NCBI GenBank assembly: GCA_016081115.2
Contig: JABTTQ020003407.1
Location: forward strand, 1 to 64,000
Source of the DNA: Rehmannia glutinosa
Lineage: Eukaryota; Streptophyta; Magnoliopsida; Lamiales; Orobanchaceae
DNA length: 64,000 bases
Direction of reading: 5' to 3'
Part shown: positions 10,690-21,999 of the stretch, one piece after another
How the letters are laid out: each line of letters opens with the position of its first letter
How positions within the stretch are numbered: the first letter of the stretch is position 1
Notes under the pieces: model-generated
What the model was told of the DNA's origin: nothing
Seen by the model: only the letters and a program-made list of their open reading frames with translations
Database searches by the model: none
Program-made: the position numbers and the translations under genes

Positions 10690-12089
10690 ATTGAGTCCTT
10701 TATTCTACCAAAATTACAAAATCAACCGATCGCGTGACAATAATATATATATAGGAATTTCAGATGAGAGAGACCCAATTTGCAAATTCTTTTTACTTGC
10801 AGAGTTTTGTAAAAAAAAGTGGATTTTATGAAACAATTTTGCTAACCCCCATAATTACAAGACTAAAACTTTAATTTAACTGCACATATCAAGTCAGTTA
10901 TTGAATACTATATACAGACCTCAGGACAATGTCAATGACCAATAAACCACATTCTATGAAGCACTGATACGGGTTGGGGACTCCGGCACATTACGACACA
11001 AATATAAGAATGCATCATATTTTGAAGTTTTAAGAATACGGGTAACCATGTATATATATATATATACATACATAAAAAACTAATATATTTTAATGTTCTT
11101 GAAAATGTAGACACCCAAAACATGCTGAAAACATTTTATTTTTTTTCAATCGGATAATTTATATAGATATACATTATGCATACATGGAGTATCGGAAAAA
11201 ACCCGTAACCGATACGGATTTGAACCACAAATTCTGAGATGATATATGACTTATGAAGCACTGATACGGATACGGGACACAGATACGAGACGACACAGGT
11301 ATGGAAATACGGCATATGTTGAAATTTTAAGGATATGGGTACAACATATATATACATATAAAATTATATATTTTTATATTATTAAAAATATAGACGACTA
11401 AGTATAATTAAAAAAATGATGTTTCAAGCATAAAAAACTAAAATTTCATAAGTACTCAAGTTTGAAATGTGATAATTCACATAAACACACAAAAAATAAG
11501 CAATAGAATAAATTCTATCTATTTTCATGTGTAGATGTGTCCATGGAGTATCCATGAAGATATCGGATAAAGTATCGTGATCGATACATATAAAGTACAG
11601 TCGGCATCCTTAGAGAAGTGTCCTTGCTTCCTAGTATATGACTATAGTATGCATGTCTTAAAATATGAAACCCTGAAGTATGTTTAAGGTGAATAAGAGT
11701 GAGTGTAAGTGTGTGAGTGTGAGTGTGTGTGTGTGAACAGCAGCAAACAAGTATAAGGAATCAAAGAGCAGCAGACAATTATGAGAAATCAAAAAAAAAA
11801 AAAAACCAAGAAGATAATAGCAGTAAAATCCTGGCTATTTGCTTTCTTTCTTCTGTTTCCTATAATGAAGTATTTAATGCATGCAGCTAATAGCACAACA
11901 TTGTTCCAACTAAAGTTACAATGAAGTTTCAATTATCAAACTAAAATTTCTGTCTAATGGCATGCTCTCCAGAAAAAAGGAAATCAAGAAAAGGATGTAG
12001 TATATGGGCACAATAAAAGGTTCTCAACGAAAGATTATCGCAACTAATTCCCACCATCTAACAGCATGCCAACAACTAGGGAAGTTTAA
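10690..12089. other. AT-rich intergenic region, no gene seen
   Basis: It lies between the copia scrap and the 3' end of the PABPN-type gene, whose 3' untranslated region probably occupies its right edge because the stop codon of that gene is at 12090-12092. It holds short TA runs (11051-11066), a GT/GA-rich microsatellite (11695-11736), an A run (11793-11808) and a diverged direct repeat described separately. Confidence 0.6.
10959..11425 (+). repeat. Diverged direct repeat pair, about 170 bp each
   Basis: Two copies start ATGAAGCACTGATACGG at 10959 and 11253. Both then read through a GACACA/GACGACA-rich part, TTGAAGTTTTAAG or TTGAAATTTTAAG, GG(T/A)TA(C/T)GGGTA, a TA-rich tract and TATAGAC or GTAGACAC. 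Spacing is 294 bp. I do not recognise the family; a mobile element scrap duplicated in tandem is the simplest reading. Confidence 0.6.
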
Positions 12090-15000
12090 TCAATATGGCC
12101 TGTAGCGCATAGGCCGCCTAAACCTCGGAAAGCTCCTGCACGTGGAAAATGTGATATCAGATTTCCATAGAGATCAGGTGAACAAAAATTACCAGTAAAG
12201 TTCAGTCTAATTACCAAAAAAAAAAAAAATGCCAACTATCCTTCAAGCTTGATATTTGTTTCAAGTTTACATATTGCTAATACAAAACTTAAGGGGAAGT
12301 TTGCAATACCTTAATAGGGTATTTGTAATTTTGAAAGATAAATGGAGGTTTTTTTTTTTTTTTTTTTTTTTTTTGTATTTAGACTAAACCTCAGGGATAG
12401 GTCTTGTAATTTACACACAGAAATATATAGGCAGTGAATCAATTTTTGCCTTCGAAACCAGAGAACAAAAAGTAAAAGTCAATTTAATGCCTAGGACAGA
12501 CGAAATAAATGAAATTGCAACTACGGGGCATCAACTCATATAATGGCAAGTAAATGATAAACATATCTTCTGTTCTACATTACACACGTACACGCAATAG
12601 AGCAAAAGCGAACATATGGACTGGTTAAGCAATGAGATTACAAGAGATTCGTAATTAGATATAAATGTTATTTATACACTGAGGAAGACTCAAACTACTA
12701 TTCCTGTAGGACATGGCAAACAACCTCAATTTGTTGAAAACAACCAAAATTATTTTATTGAAGACATAATCCATTATCATCAAGACACGCACATACACAC
12801 ACACATACAAAAAAAAATGTAATGTTCTCACCCGTAACCATAAGGAGAGTAGACCGGAGGCATATAAGGCCTTCTAGATCCAAAATATGGATTTGGACGT
12901 CTCCCTCAATACTGCTTCATTCCAGGAACATTAGTTCGCTTAGCAGATACCTGTCCAATCCCAAGAAAAATAACTGTAAGGACAAACAAATATTATAAGG
13001 GATAATTATAAAAGAACCCCTCAGGTTTGGTGTATTTACCAAAAAAAACAAGGGAACTTTCAAAATTGCAGGAACCCCCTTAGGTTTGATTCTGTCTTAT
13101 ATTTTACCCCTTCATAGGCAAAAAGCATTTCAAACACCCTCGTATTTATAGAAAATACTACAATTACCCCCTTGCATTTAAGACGAAATCAACAAGGAGG
13201 TTTTTAGTAATTTTGAAACTTCTCAGTTTTTTTTTTGTAAATATCCCAAACATCAGGGGGTTTCTTGTAATTATCCCATATTATAATTGCCTGTTCAGAC
13301 CAATAGAAGATCAAGAACCTTTAGTTGACGGCCATGCAACTCAGATTCATTCAGCAGTAGAGCATTTTGAACAGCCTCGACTTCCACGAACTCTACATAA
13401 GCAAAACCTTTGGGTTGACCAAACTTATCTGTCAAAATAGTGACCCTGTTGACAGTCCCACAAGACTGAAAATGCTGCTGCACCTCCTCAGGTGTGCATG
13501 CATAGTCCACCTGTGTTTTGAGAGAGAAACATTAGCTAACGGCTAATTCAACCAGACTCACGTACACACACACACTGATGAATATACATGTGAGCGAGCA
13601 TATGTCACTCAAAACTGTTGAATGTATCAGTTGACTCAAAATTGTAGCATATGCATATCACCAAAAGAAACTCCTAGACACCCAATAATTCCCAATGAGT
13701 CATGTCTCTAACCATATTATGTTGAGTGAATTCAAAAGTTTCCAAATCCTTTTCGCAGTGAAGGTATTAGATACAGGCAGGAAAGGGAAAACAAGAAAAA
13801 CAAAACATAAAGGATGCAGTAGTGGTGCTATTTCCATTACGTAGCAAATTATTTATGAGGCCCAGTTTTGAAATGTTGCCTTTCAAGCGAGCTGAGAACT
13901 ACTATCTTTCACTTACAAGAATTCATACCAAATCTAACCGGTCATCGTACATTCTTTCAAACGGAATATCAAAGCATGGTGAAAAGAAAAACAACAAAAT
14001 TGCGAGCAATGGAAAAAAATCAATTTTAGATGAAGAAAAGGGACAAGGGACTTACATTACCAACATATATGGAACGAGCATCGACCTCCTCCTTCTCTGC
14101 CTGAGCAGCAGAGCCACCAGTTGGATCTTCTAAGAAACACAAAAGAAGAAGGGAAAAAAGGAATAATGTTATGAATCACTATTTTAGTGACAGCCAAGTT
14201 CATGATTAAAGATACCACATTAAGAATAACAAAGTGAGAAATAATTGCAAGCAATGTAGAGCCTCCAGATATTTATTGCCAGAATGCTTCTATGATCGTA
14301 ACGATTCAGATCTATTGTATTTCTTTTTATCTTCTTTTGGTCGGCGAGAAAGGGTGATTTTTCGTATTGATTCATTCACAGAATAGATGAACTGACCACA
14401 TCAACTCATGCGTAAAATATCGTTCAATTAAAGAAGTAAAATCTAACTTTTTGCAACATTTTCCAAGTGCAACTGCAACATAGAGTGCCCTCTGACTATA
14501 AGCATTATTCAGAGAATCAAAATCAGCAAACCAAATACATCTTCCTTTTAATTTAATTTTTAGTCGTTTGTATAAATTGACAAGCTCACAATAATATGGC
14601 TAGGTCCCCCGTAGGTGTTGCTATAAAAAAAGACTTAAAATTAGAGTGTCTCTTGCATACTGAAACTGAATTATAGAAAAAAGCAAACAGTAAACCCGTA
14701 GAAAGAAGAAAATCTATATCAAAATGATAGAGTTAAAGGTTAAGACTCATAAAGAAGAGATACCTAAGATATGTTTATGAGACCACTCACTACCTTTCTT
14801 CCAAAAGTGGGCTTAAAAGGACAACAAGATGAAGTTTCTTAACTGCATGAACCCAAAAATGATATCCCCAAATTATAGGTATGCATTCAAGTAAAATTCT
14901 TTTGAAACTTGATTAAAAACTTCCGGATTTGAGATTGATTGTGTGACAGCAAGCTTAGTTGAATTCCTTTTTCGAGATGATAGTATGATTTGCTAAATTC

Positions 15001-16713
15001 ATTTCTGATTATTCATGTCAATACGTATTACAGTAATCACACATTCGAATTTAGCACATTGCATTATTCGTCTCAAAATAAGAAACACAATTATTTCTCT
15101 CGCCACATTTTGCCCAGTAAAAGCCCACTTACTATTAATAGGCCAGTCCAAGTCTGAACCATGTCCCGACACCCTAAAAATGCGCCAAAAACATTTAATA
15201 ATAAGCTAAAAACATTAATTTCATTGCCCCTTCAGACTTTTTTTCCCTTTCATTTGAATGCCTTTTCGTCATGCAATTCAAATCCGACCCCTTTCTATTG
15301 CTCCCAAACAAACAACTCTAACTCATTAACTTGCCATGAAAATCTATCAAAAAAACTCATCTCCCTCCAACAACCGTTACATCTAGACTTATTCCATACA
15401 TACCAATACAACCGAGCATTACCATAACTAGTTCTTCAACTAATTGCATTATAAAAATGACTGAAGTCCACATTCATGCTTCTCAGGTATAATACTTATT
15501 GATAGCATCATGAATTTCTGAGAAGCGTCACAGTTCATTGAGCTGATGGACACGACATGATAAATAGCAATAATTTGGATAACAAACTTCACATGGTTCT
15601 TCATTGTAAATACACACAACAATATACATGTATCTAAATCATGTATATTTCATATCTTCAGCCTAAGATTAGTACACTGAAGAAACACACAATTGTTTTA
15701 CAAGCTAAAGTTATCTTTGTTCCATATTCCATTATAAAACCAACGTCATAAGTTCGAAAAAGTAGTGGTTCTTGATAAATTTCGTCTACGCTGAAGTATT
15801 ACTCAGGTGTCCGACAGCAACTCGTGTAAGTCAAACAAGCTGACATGTGTTGTGGCAACTAAAAAGCATGAGACGTTTGTTTGACGCAAAAGACCTCCAG
15901 CTTTTTGATGAGTGAAGCATCTTATATGGAAACTATTACAATAACAACACAAAATCACTTTAAGATTTAAACAACACTCGACAAGATCGCATTCAAATGA
16001 ATACGACAAATCTTAAAGATACAACAGTCAGATATATCCATTTGTCGGTGAAATCAAATTCAGTGATAGAGTACAATCTCGGCTTTTAAAATCATTCTAA
16101 ACTAAATCCAATTGCCAGTTTCTATATCCTTCATTAAATTATTTTTTACCCTAAGTGTCTTTAAGTTCCTGGAACAAATTAAACACACTTTCTGTCAGGT
16201 GAAAACCCCAACTTAAAAAAATACAGATCACAAATACAAAGCACGCCGAGAATCAAATCTCCCAAAAATAAAACAAATATCAACATCAAATTCACAAATG
16301 CACGCGCTCAGAGTAAGTGAAGTAAACCTTGGGTCGAGCCCATCTCTTTCTCGACCTTCGCCTGCATTTCACGAAGCGCCCCAGCTTCTTCCTCAATCTC
16401 CTGCAATCTCTTCTTCATTGTCTCTAGCTCCTATAAAGCATTAAAACCCCAGAAAAATTAGACACATACTCAAATCTTCAAACGCATTCAATTTTATGAG
16501 TAGACACTACACACACATACATGCATATACATATATATGTCATAAATCTTCAAGGCACAACCCAAAACAAGTATATACCTTAGCTTTTTCGGCGGCGGCG
16601 GCGGCGGCTTCAGCGTCCGCAGATGAGTCAAAATCTGATTCCATGTAGGATTCCTCAGGAATTTCACCGCCATAAACATCGTCTTCGTGTTCCTGCTGCC
16701 CTTGGTAGTCCAT
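12090..16713 (-). CDS. PABPN-type nuclear poly(A)-binding protein gene, six exons, internal stop in exon 5
   Basis: Exons (minus strand): 16579-16713, 16328-16430, 14056-14129, 13319-13510, 12832-12950, 12090-12135. All junctions are GT-AG and the joined frame is 669 nt (223 codons with stop). The protein starts MDYQGQQEHEDDVYG and has an acidic then alanine-rich N-terminus. Next come a coiled coil (ELETMKKRLQEIEEEAGAL), a single RRM (RNP2 SIYVGN; RNP1 KGFAYVEFVEVEA) and an arginine/proline/tyrosine-rich tail ending RFRRPMRYRPY. This is the layout of plant homologues of nuclear PABPN1, which bind poly(A) and control tail length. It is the only host gene in the window. Codon 183 is TGA (12906-12908), which would delete the last 40 residues; the downstream frame and final exon are otherwise perfect. 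Whether the gene is live depends on that base. Resemblance to Arabidopsis PABN proteins is from memory. Confidence 0.92.
12136..12831 (-). other. Intron 5 of the PABPN-type gene
   Basis: It runs from GTGAGAAC at 12831 down to TGCAG ending at 12136 on the minus strand. It contains a run of 26 T on the plus strand (12349-12374), that is poly(A) on the gene strand, with flanks vaguely like the MITE in intron 4. No gene is seen inside. Confidence 0.8.
12906..12908 (-). other. In-frame TGA at codon 183 of the PABPN-type gene
   Basis: The context is GMKQY-stop-GRRPNPYFG in exon 5. Homologues, as I remember them, have arginine here, so CGA to TGA by a single C-to-T change at a CpG is the economical explanation. 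The tail that follows stays in frame through the exon 5/6 junction to the natural TGA at 12090-12092. Confidence 0.85.
12999..13277. mobile_element. MITE, Mutator-type, 279 bp, in intron 4 of the PABPN-type gene
   Basis: Terminal inverted repeats of about 45-50 bp start GGGATAATTATAA at 12999 and, on the other strand, GGGATAATTACAAG from 13277. They continue alike through AACCCCTCAGGTTTGG / AACCCCCTGATGTTTGG to a TATTTAC motif. The element is flanked by a perfect 9-bp direct repeat, ATATTATAA, at 12990-12998 and 13278-13286. A 9-bp duplication and long inverted repeats point to the Mutator superfamily. It has no coding capacity and would be removed by splicing. Confidence 0.9.
13511..14055 (-). 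other. Intron 3 of the PABPN-type gene
   Basis: It runs from GTAAGT at 14055 to CACAG ending at 13511 on the minus strand. It contains a short CA-rich tract near 13564-13576. I see no other feature. Confidence 0.85.
14130..16327 (-). other. Intron 2 of the PABPN-type gene, 2.2 kb
   Basis: It runs from GTTTAC at 16327 to TTCTTAG ending at 14130 on the minus strand. It is AT-rich; the short open frames inside it do not resemble anything. I found no inverted-repeat element with a convincing target duplication. Its size suggests old insertions that I cannot resolve by eye. Confidence 0.8.
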
Positions 16714-16780
16714 ATCTCTCTATTTTTCTCTCTGTATTTGTGTATATATATGTAAATATTCTCTCAATACAGCTGATCTG

Positions 16781-16788
16781 TATATATA
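16781..16788 (-). promoter_or_regulatory. Candidate TATA box of the PABPN-type gene
   Basis: TATATATA lies 68 bp upstream of the start codon at 16713, giving a plausible leader of roughly 35-40 nt. A second TA-rich run at 16742-16750 is too close to the ATG. The leader is CT/AG-rich (ACAGAGAGAAAAATAGAGAG on the gene strand), common in plant leaders. Placement is by position and motif only. Confidence 0.45.
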
Positions 16789-17039
16789 AGCATATGTAAC
16801 GGATGTGAAATCGAGGAGGGGTTTCGATATGGGTTTTGGGGTTTGAAAATTTTGCTATATGGTTTTGGTGTGAAAAAATGGATTGGTGTTTGTGTGTATG
16901 AAAGAGGATGAGATGAGAAGGGGGAAAGGGGGACAAAGCATGAAACTGTCGTTTTTATACTTTTGATTCTCAAATGTGTTAACCCCTTTTCTTTCGTTGC
17001 GGGGTGTTGTACTTTTGCAGGGTTTCCCACTTTCAGCGC

Positions 17040-18169
17040 GATTGAGCTTATTTAGGTGTACGCTATGTTATTTCTTTCTTTTCTGTTTTTTTTTCCTCGA
17101 TAAATGATTATTCATGAATTTTGTCCATTTTCCTCGATGTTTCAGATATCGTCACCATACTTGCTTTCGATCAACTGGTTATATTGGATATCGGTGGTAA
17201 GTCTAATACGCTAAGGGCCTAAAAACTATTTTTTGCAATTAAACTAGATTCTACTATCTTTTATATTTTTATTTGTTCTCTTTTAAAAAAAAAGAAATTA
17301 TTGACTAAATATTTAATACATCTTTGTCATAATTCAAATTAAACAAGAACTCGAACCAATTATTTAATATTTATGCCATGGCTCAAATCAAGTATTTCTA
17401 TTTTAACTAAAATAAGTAAGAATTCTAATCAATTAAAATTTTGACAAATCTCTATAATATAGGCATAGATAATCAATCAAATAATTACATAATCAAATGA
17501 AATTGACTAAATGTATGTAATTTCTCTTTTAATATTGATATATTACATTAATATTTTATATAATATAATTCAAGTAGTTTTATTAAAATCAAGCGATTTG
17601 GAACCGGTCGACCGATTGAACCACTTATCTTGTTAATTTGATCGATTTTATCGCCGATACAAGATGTAAAACATCGTTCATTGATAGAAGTTTTTGCATT
17701 CAAATATTGACTCAAGTTCGATCCACATGAGTGTGTGTGTTCTCTTCCCTACTAAATTGAAATTGCATTTATATATTTAATAAATAATAAGAATATTCTA
17801 AAATATTTTGACTTTTATTTATTTTTATTAATACATGACTTACTCCGAATTTTATTTCCGTTATAATAAAATATTGTTATGCTAACTTTTTTTTGATAAT
17901 TTAATTATTAGATAAATTAATTTCCGTTCACAATTTTCACACATAAGTGATTTTATAAAATAGTTGACTATTTAGTGTTGTCTTCTTTTCGCTAATTTGA
18001 TGTGAATTTTAACATGAAAAGAGATTTGTCTAATTTTTTTAAAGATTTAATAATGGAATAATGAATTTCGAGGTAATGAATTATTCTTGACTCTCGAACT
18101 TTCTATTATGCTTATATTAGAATAATAAACTATTATTATTTGTATATTTATTTATTTATATGAGGAATG
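17040..18169. other. AT-rich intergenic region upstream of the PABPN-type gene
   Basis: Very AT-rich sequence without a coding frame. I see no inverted-repeat element or array in it. The promoter-proximal part (16714-17039) has C-rich tracts on the gene strand but no motif I would name. Confidence 0.55.
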
Positions 18170-18909
18170 TTAATGTTTGATATTTCCTAAAAGTCAAATA
18201 TTATGAGTTTTCTAATTTTGCAAATTTCTGGATAATGTTTCACAGCTTAACTTTTTTGATTTTTTACAAAAGTTATTTTCGGTTTTTGCCCTAAGTTGTG
18301 AGAAGTTGTTTTCATGTAGTGTATGACGGTTTTCCTTAATCTTTGCGGGGAAGTTATTCTATGATCTCTTGCAGGTGGTTTTCCGAAGAACATGGAGATG
18401 TCTATTTAAGGACAAGCCTTTATCGAATCACGATATAGATTGAGAGATTAGGAGTTTCGGTTTTGATTCTTACTAGAAGATATGTAAGTTCAATGATATC
18501 AAGAGTGTGGTTACATTGTTGACATCATTTTCTTGAACTTAAGAGTTTTTATTTATGCGTAAGATAAGAACAAGAGTTTTGAGCGCACGGATGTATTCTC
18601 ATACTTTGAGATGGAGTTTTGATTTCTTTTTAGAGACACAAGGGTAGTTTTCTTTAGTCTCATTGTTTGTTAAATATTTTGTATTTTGTAAACAATATCA
18701 TCCATTGAAGAGTTTTTGTTCTAATGAACATCGCACAAGTATTTTTATACTTGTACAAAATTTTAACTTCTTGTGTTTGATCATTTAATATGTCTTTATT
18801 TCATATATTGTAAAATTTTGTTTTTGTTTTTTTCTTCTTTCGTTATGGGCAACACTTTTCACCGCATTAATCGCACTTTTATAAGAATTTGACCCATTCA
18901 ATTCTTTCA
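18170..18909 (+). repeat. Probable 5' LTR of the copia relic
   Basis: The right border is set by ...TTTCA at 18909 directly before the primer binding site. The left border is not determined, because no second LTR copy is present in the window; 18170 is an estimate only. Confidence 0.4.
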
Positions 18910-18911
18910 AT

Positions 18912-18924
18912 TGGCATCAAGAGC
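18912..18924 (+). promoter_or_regulatory. Primer binding site of the copia relic (initiator tRNA-Met type)
   Basis: TGGCATCAAGAGC is close to TGGTATCAGAGC, the standard complement of the initiator tRNA-Met 3' end used by plant copia elements. It lies 41 bp before the gag start. Confidence 0.65.
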
Positions 18925-18964
18925 CTTCACTAGACGTTACTTAGTGTGATCCTGTGTTTTTGCA

Positions 18965-20640
18965 ATGTTTTTTATGATGGAAATTCAAAGTAGCTCAATG
19001 GTTCGACCTCCGGTGTTGGATGGAACGAATCATTCCTACTCGAAAATGAAAATGAGGGCTTATATCAAGTCCATTGATGAAATAACATGGCGATCGGGCT
19101 TCGTAGTTTGGACACCACCAAGAATTGTTGATGCAGATGGTGATACACAGTGGTCAAACCATAAATTGAATGGCTAATGATGAAATTCAGATTGCAAAAA
19201 GCTTTAAATGTTATTTTTAGTGTTGTGGATCTCTCTTTGTTCAAAATAATTTCAAATTTTGTTTCTGCTAAAGATGTTTGGGATGTTTTGAAATTACATT
19301 GTGAAGGAACACATGGAGTTGGGAGAACAAAATTGAGGTTACTTGCTAACAGATTTGAAAATCTCTGAATGGAAGAGGATGTAAATATTGCATCGTACAA
19401 TGCAAAAATCCGTGATATTGCTAATGAAGCACAATCTCTTGGAGATCTTATTAGCAATGAATGGTTGGTAATTAAGGTTATGAGATCTCTTCCTAAGAGA
19501 TACAATGTTAAGATTTATGAAGAAACCAAAAATACTGATACACTTAGACTTAATGAACTTATTGATATTTTTACAAACTTTTGAGTTGAATTTGGCCCAA
19601 CAAAAAGAGCATCAAGTTAAAGATAAAGGCAAGAGTATTGCTTTTAAATCTGGAACCGATATTGGTTTGTGATGATTCAAGTGATCTTCGATAATGCAAT
19701 AGAAAATCTTGTGAAAGATTTTACGATATTGATTTAAATGAAGAATCTCATTGTGTTATTGACAAGAACATTTAACAACTTTTTTTAAAATCAAAATAGA
19801 AAGAATGATTTCATACCTTCTAGAAACAATAAAGATTTCAAGTCTAAGAAACAGATTTCTGAAAATTCTTCAAATTTTCCTAAAAAGTTTGAATCTATTC
19901 AAGAGAATAATTCCTTTAAACCAAAAAATCTTGATTCGATTCAATGTCGTGCTTGCAAAGGACTTGGTCATTATGCAAATCGGTGTAAACACTCTTAGGG
20001 GAAAGAGGTATGAATCTAATCGTATCTCTTAGTGATGAAGAATCTTGAGTGAGTAAGTTGGAGGAAGATGAAAGTTGCAAATGTCGATGACTATTCTGGA
20101 GAAAGACAAGTTGGTTTCGAAGGAATAAAAATGATGCGTCAAGTGTTGCAACATTTGAGGCATCACAAATAAGGTATATTGATTATGTTTATGATTTTTT
20201 GATCATTTTAGATCTGCTTCTTTGTCCTGTCTCTCAGGTCACGATTTTAAGACTTGAGGATAATTTCTAGAATGATTTGAAACTCAAGTTTGATGATCTC
20301 ACCAAAGAAAAATGATATTTTGAGAGAGTTTGTTGGGAGATTAGAAGTGATGTTAACAAAGAATGATATGATAAAATCAACTCAAGAGTCTCAAAAGAAT
20401 TGTGGGTAATTTTGATTCTAGCTTTTTGTCATTGATGACATATTTTTGAAAGCTAGATTTGATAAAACTGGATTAGGATTTTCTAAACTCAAAACATATT
20501 CATGTCAAAATTCAAAGCTTTCTTTGAAACGTGGTAGTATTGGTAAAAACAACAAATCTTTTTTCAAGAACAAATTCAAGAAGTTTGAATGTGTTTTGAA
20601 GCATAAATTTGTCTCATTATTGTTTTAAACCTGGACATAT
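18965..20640 (+). pseudogene. Gag of the copia relic
   Basis: The start RPPVLDGTNHSY..MKMRAYIKSIDE (18992-19080) is typical of SIRE-type copia gag. It is followed by SAKDVWDVLKLHCEGT (about 19270-19315), SLPKRYNVKIYE (about 19490-19525) and LDEL-like LNELIDIF (19548-19571). A zinc knuckle CRACKGLGHYANRC occurs at about 19948-19990. A further basic segment and a partial second knuckle lie at 20446-20660. At least five stops or shifts separate the pieces. Confidence 0.8.
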
Positions 20641-20759
20641 CAATCCATTTTGTTTTAAATCAAGAAATATACGGCTTTAGGTAAAATGATATCGAGATAT
20701 GATGCATGGCATTGTTGAGGACACTTTCAAAGTTGTCGAGAATTCATCCAATCCGATTC

Positions 20760-21133
20760 TAAATGGTTTGTCGATGATCACTCATGTTATGTTGATTATA
20801 CTTCATTTAGAACTAATGTTGAAGGTACATGGTACATTTTAGGGCTGGGCAATGAGTGACACGACACGATAACACGACACGATTATAAACACGACACAGC
20901 AGACAAAAAGCACGATAAAGCATGACACGATATGACACGACACGATACACTACACTAACACGAAATTAAAAATTAAGTTAAAATTACAATTATTGTTATA
21001 TTTAAGATCAAATAAAATATATAACACGAAAAACACGGAATGTGACACGAACACGACACGATAACACGATTTGCCACCCCTAGTACATTTAACTTGATAG
21101 TGGATGTTCACGACATATGACATGTACTTGAGA
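20760..21133 (+). pseudogene. Protease segment of the copia relic, split by an hAT-type MITE
   Basis: The protease lead-in GTWYI ends at about 20838, and the catalytic motif LDSGCSRHMT resumes at about 21094-21123 on the far side of the MITE at 20840-21082. A second hAT-type element begins at 21142. The protease is therefore interrupted on both sides of its active-site motif. Confidence 0.75.
20840..21082. mobile_element. hAT-type MITE, 243 bp
   Basis: It starts TAGGGCTGGGCAA and ends TTTGCCACCCCTA, giving imperfect terminal inverted repeats with TAGGG/CCCTA tips. It is flanked by a perfect 8-bp duplication GTACATTT (20832-20839 and 21083-21090), the hAT signature. The interior is built of repeated ACACGACACGAT-like strings (20858-20955 and 21025-21070). 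It has no coding capacity. Confidence 0.9.
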
Positions 21134-21141
21134 ATATTTAA

Positions 21142-21966
21142 CCAGGTGGGCATCTAGTCGGGTTTTTGGGTGTTGGGTCGGCACCGATGTTGTCGGGTGG
21201 TAAATTTAGGTACCCAAAACCGATCCGAGAAATTCGGGTACCCGACTTTTTGGGTACCAGAAAAAGCCGGGTACCCACCAATCGGGTTTCGGGTACCTGT
21301 TTTTAAAATGAAACCAAACGGAGTTTTTGGATGGTCTATACAAACTTACATACAATGAAACAATAATGAGAGATACACCACAAAACAACAAAGAAAGAAG
21401 AAAAACACAAGAAAATCTAACAAGTAACAACACATAATTTTTACCCATACGATTTACACTTAAAAATCAAAAATTAAAATCTAACAATACATAATTTTCG
21501 AATTTCGATTCTAAGTAAAGAAGAGAAAGGGAAGGAGATGGACGACCAAAGGAAGGAGATTATCTATCGCATGCTTAACCAACCGTCACCGCGCCCATCG
21601 GAAGAGAAAGGGATGGGTCGCCGTTTTCGTTCTGCGCCCAATGATCCAAGCTTTTCTTTTGAGTAGGGTTGTAGTTGTAGGGGTGGGTTTGTTTAATTGT
21701 TTTTCCTTTACCTGGTCAACTAGTCAACAAAGGTTTAGGTTGTATTTATAAATTATAGAGTTAAATTAAAGGTTTTTGTTTTACGCTTTTTTTTGTTTAA
21801 AAAGCGGTAGTGCGAACGGGTATTCGTACCTATTAAAGAACCCGAACCCCGACCGAGATTTTTATCTCGGGTTGGGTAACTTAAAACCGAATTTTTTTAA
21901 AAAAATCGATCGATTTCGATCGCCTCGGATGGGCACCAAAACCCGAGCCTCGAATGCCCACTCCCT
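21142..21966. mobile_element. hAT-type non-autonomous element, 825 bp
   Basis: The ends are CCAGGTGGGCATC and GCCCACTCCCT (inverse AGGGAGTGGGCAT), sharing TGGGCAT. They are flanked by a perfect 8-bp duplication ATATTTAA (21134-21141 and 21967-21974). Subterminal regions are rich in CGGGTACC/CCCGA strings in both orientations (21155-21300 and 21835-21960). No transposase is present. Confidence 0.85.
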
Positions 21967-21999
21967 ATATTTAATCGATTATGGTCGCTTAATGGGGTA

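Noticed and set aside
12280..12420. Second copy of the intron 4 MITE in intron 5
   Set aside because: Some phrases are alike (TAATTTTGAAA, GGAGGTTTTT), but no inverted termini or target duplication could be defined.
13822..14133. 103-codon plus-strand open frame over exon 3 of the PABPN-type gene
   Set aside because: It is antisense to a recognisable exon and intron, has low-complexity composition and no domain.
15015..15427. Two short plus-strand open frames in intron 2
   Set aside because: AT-rich chance frames without homology, inside an intron of the opposite strand.
20858..21070. ACACGACACGAT strings as a telomere-like or regulatory array
   Set aside because: They are the interior of a 243-bp element with hAT ends and an 8-bp target duplication.
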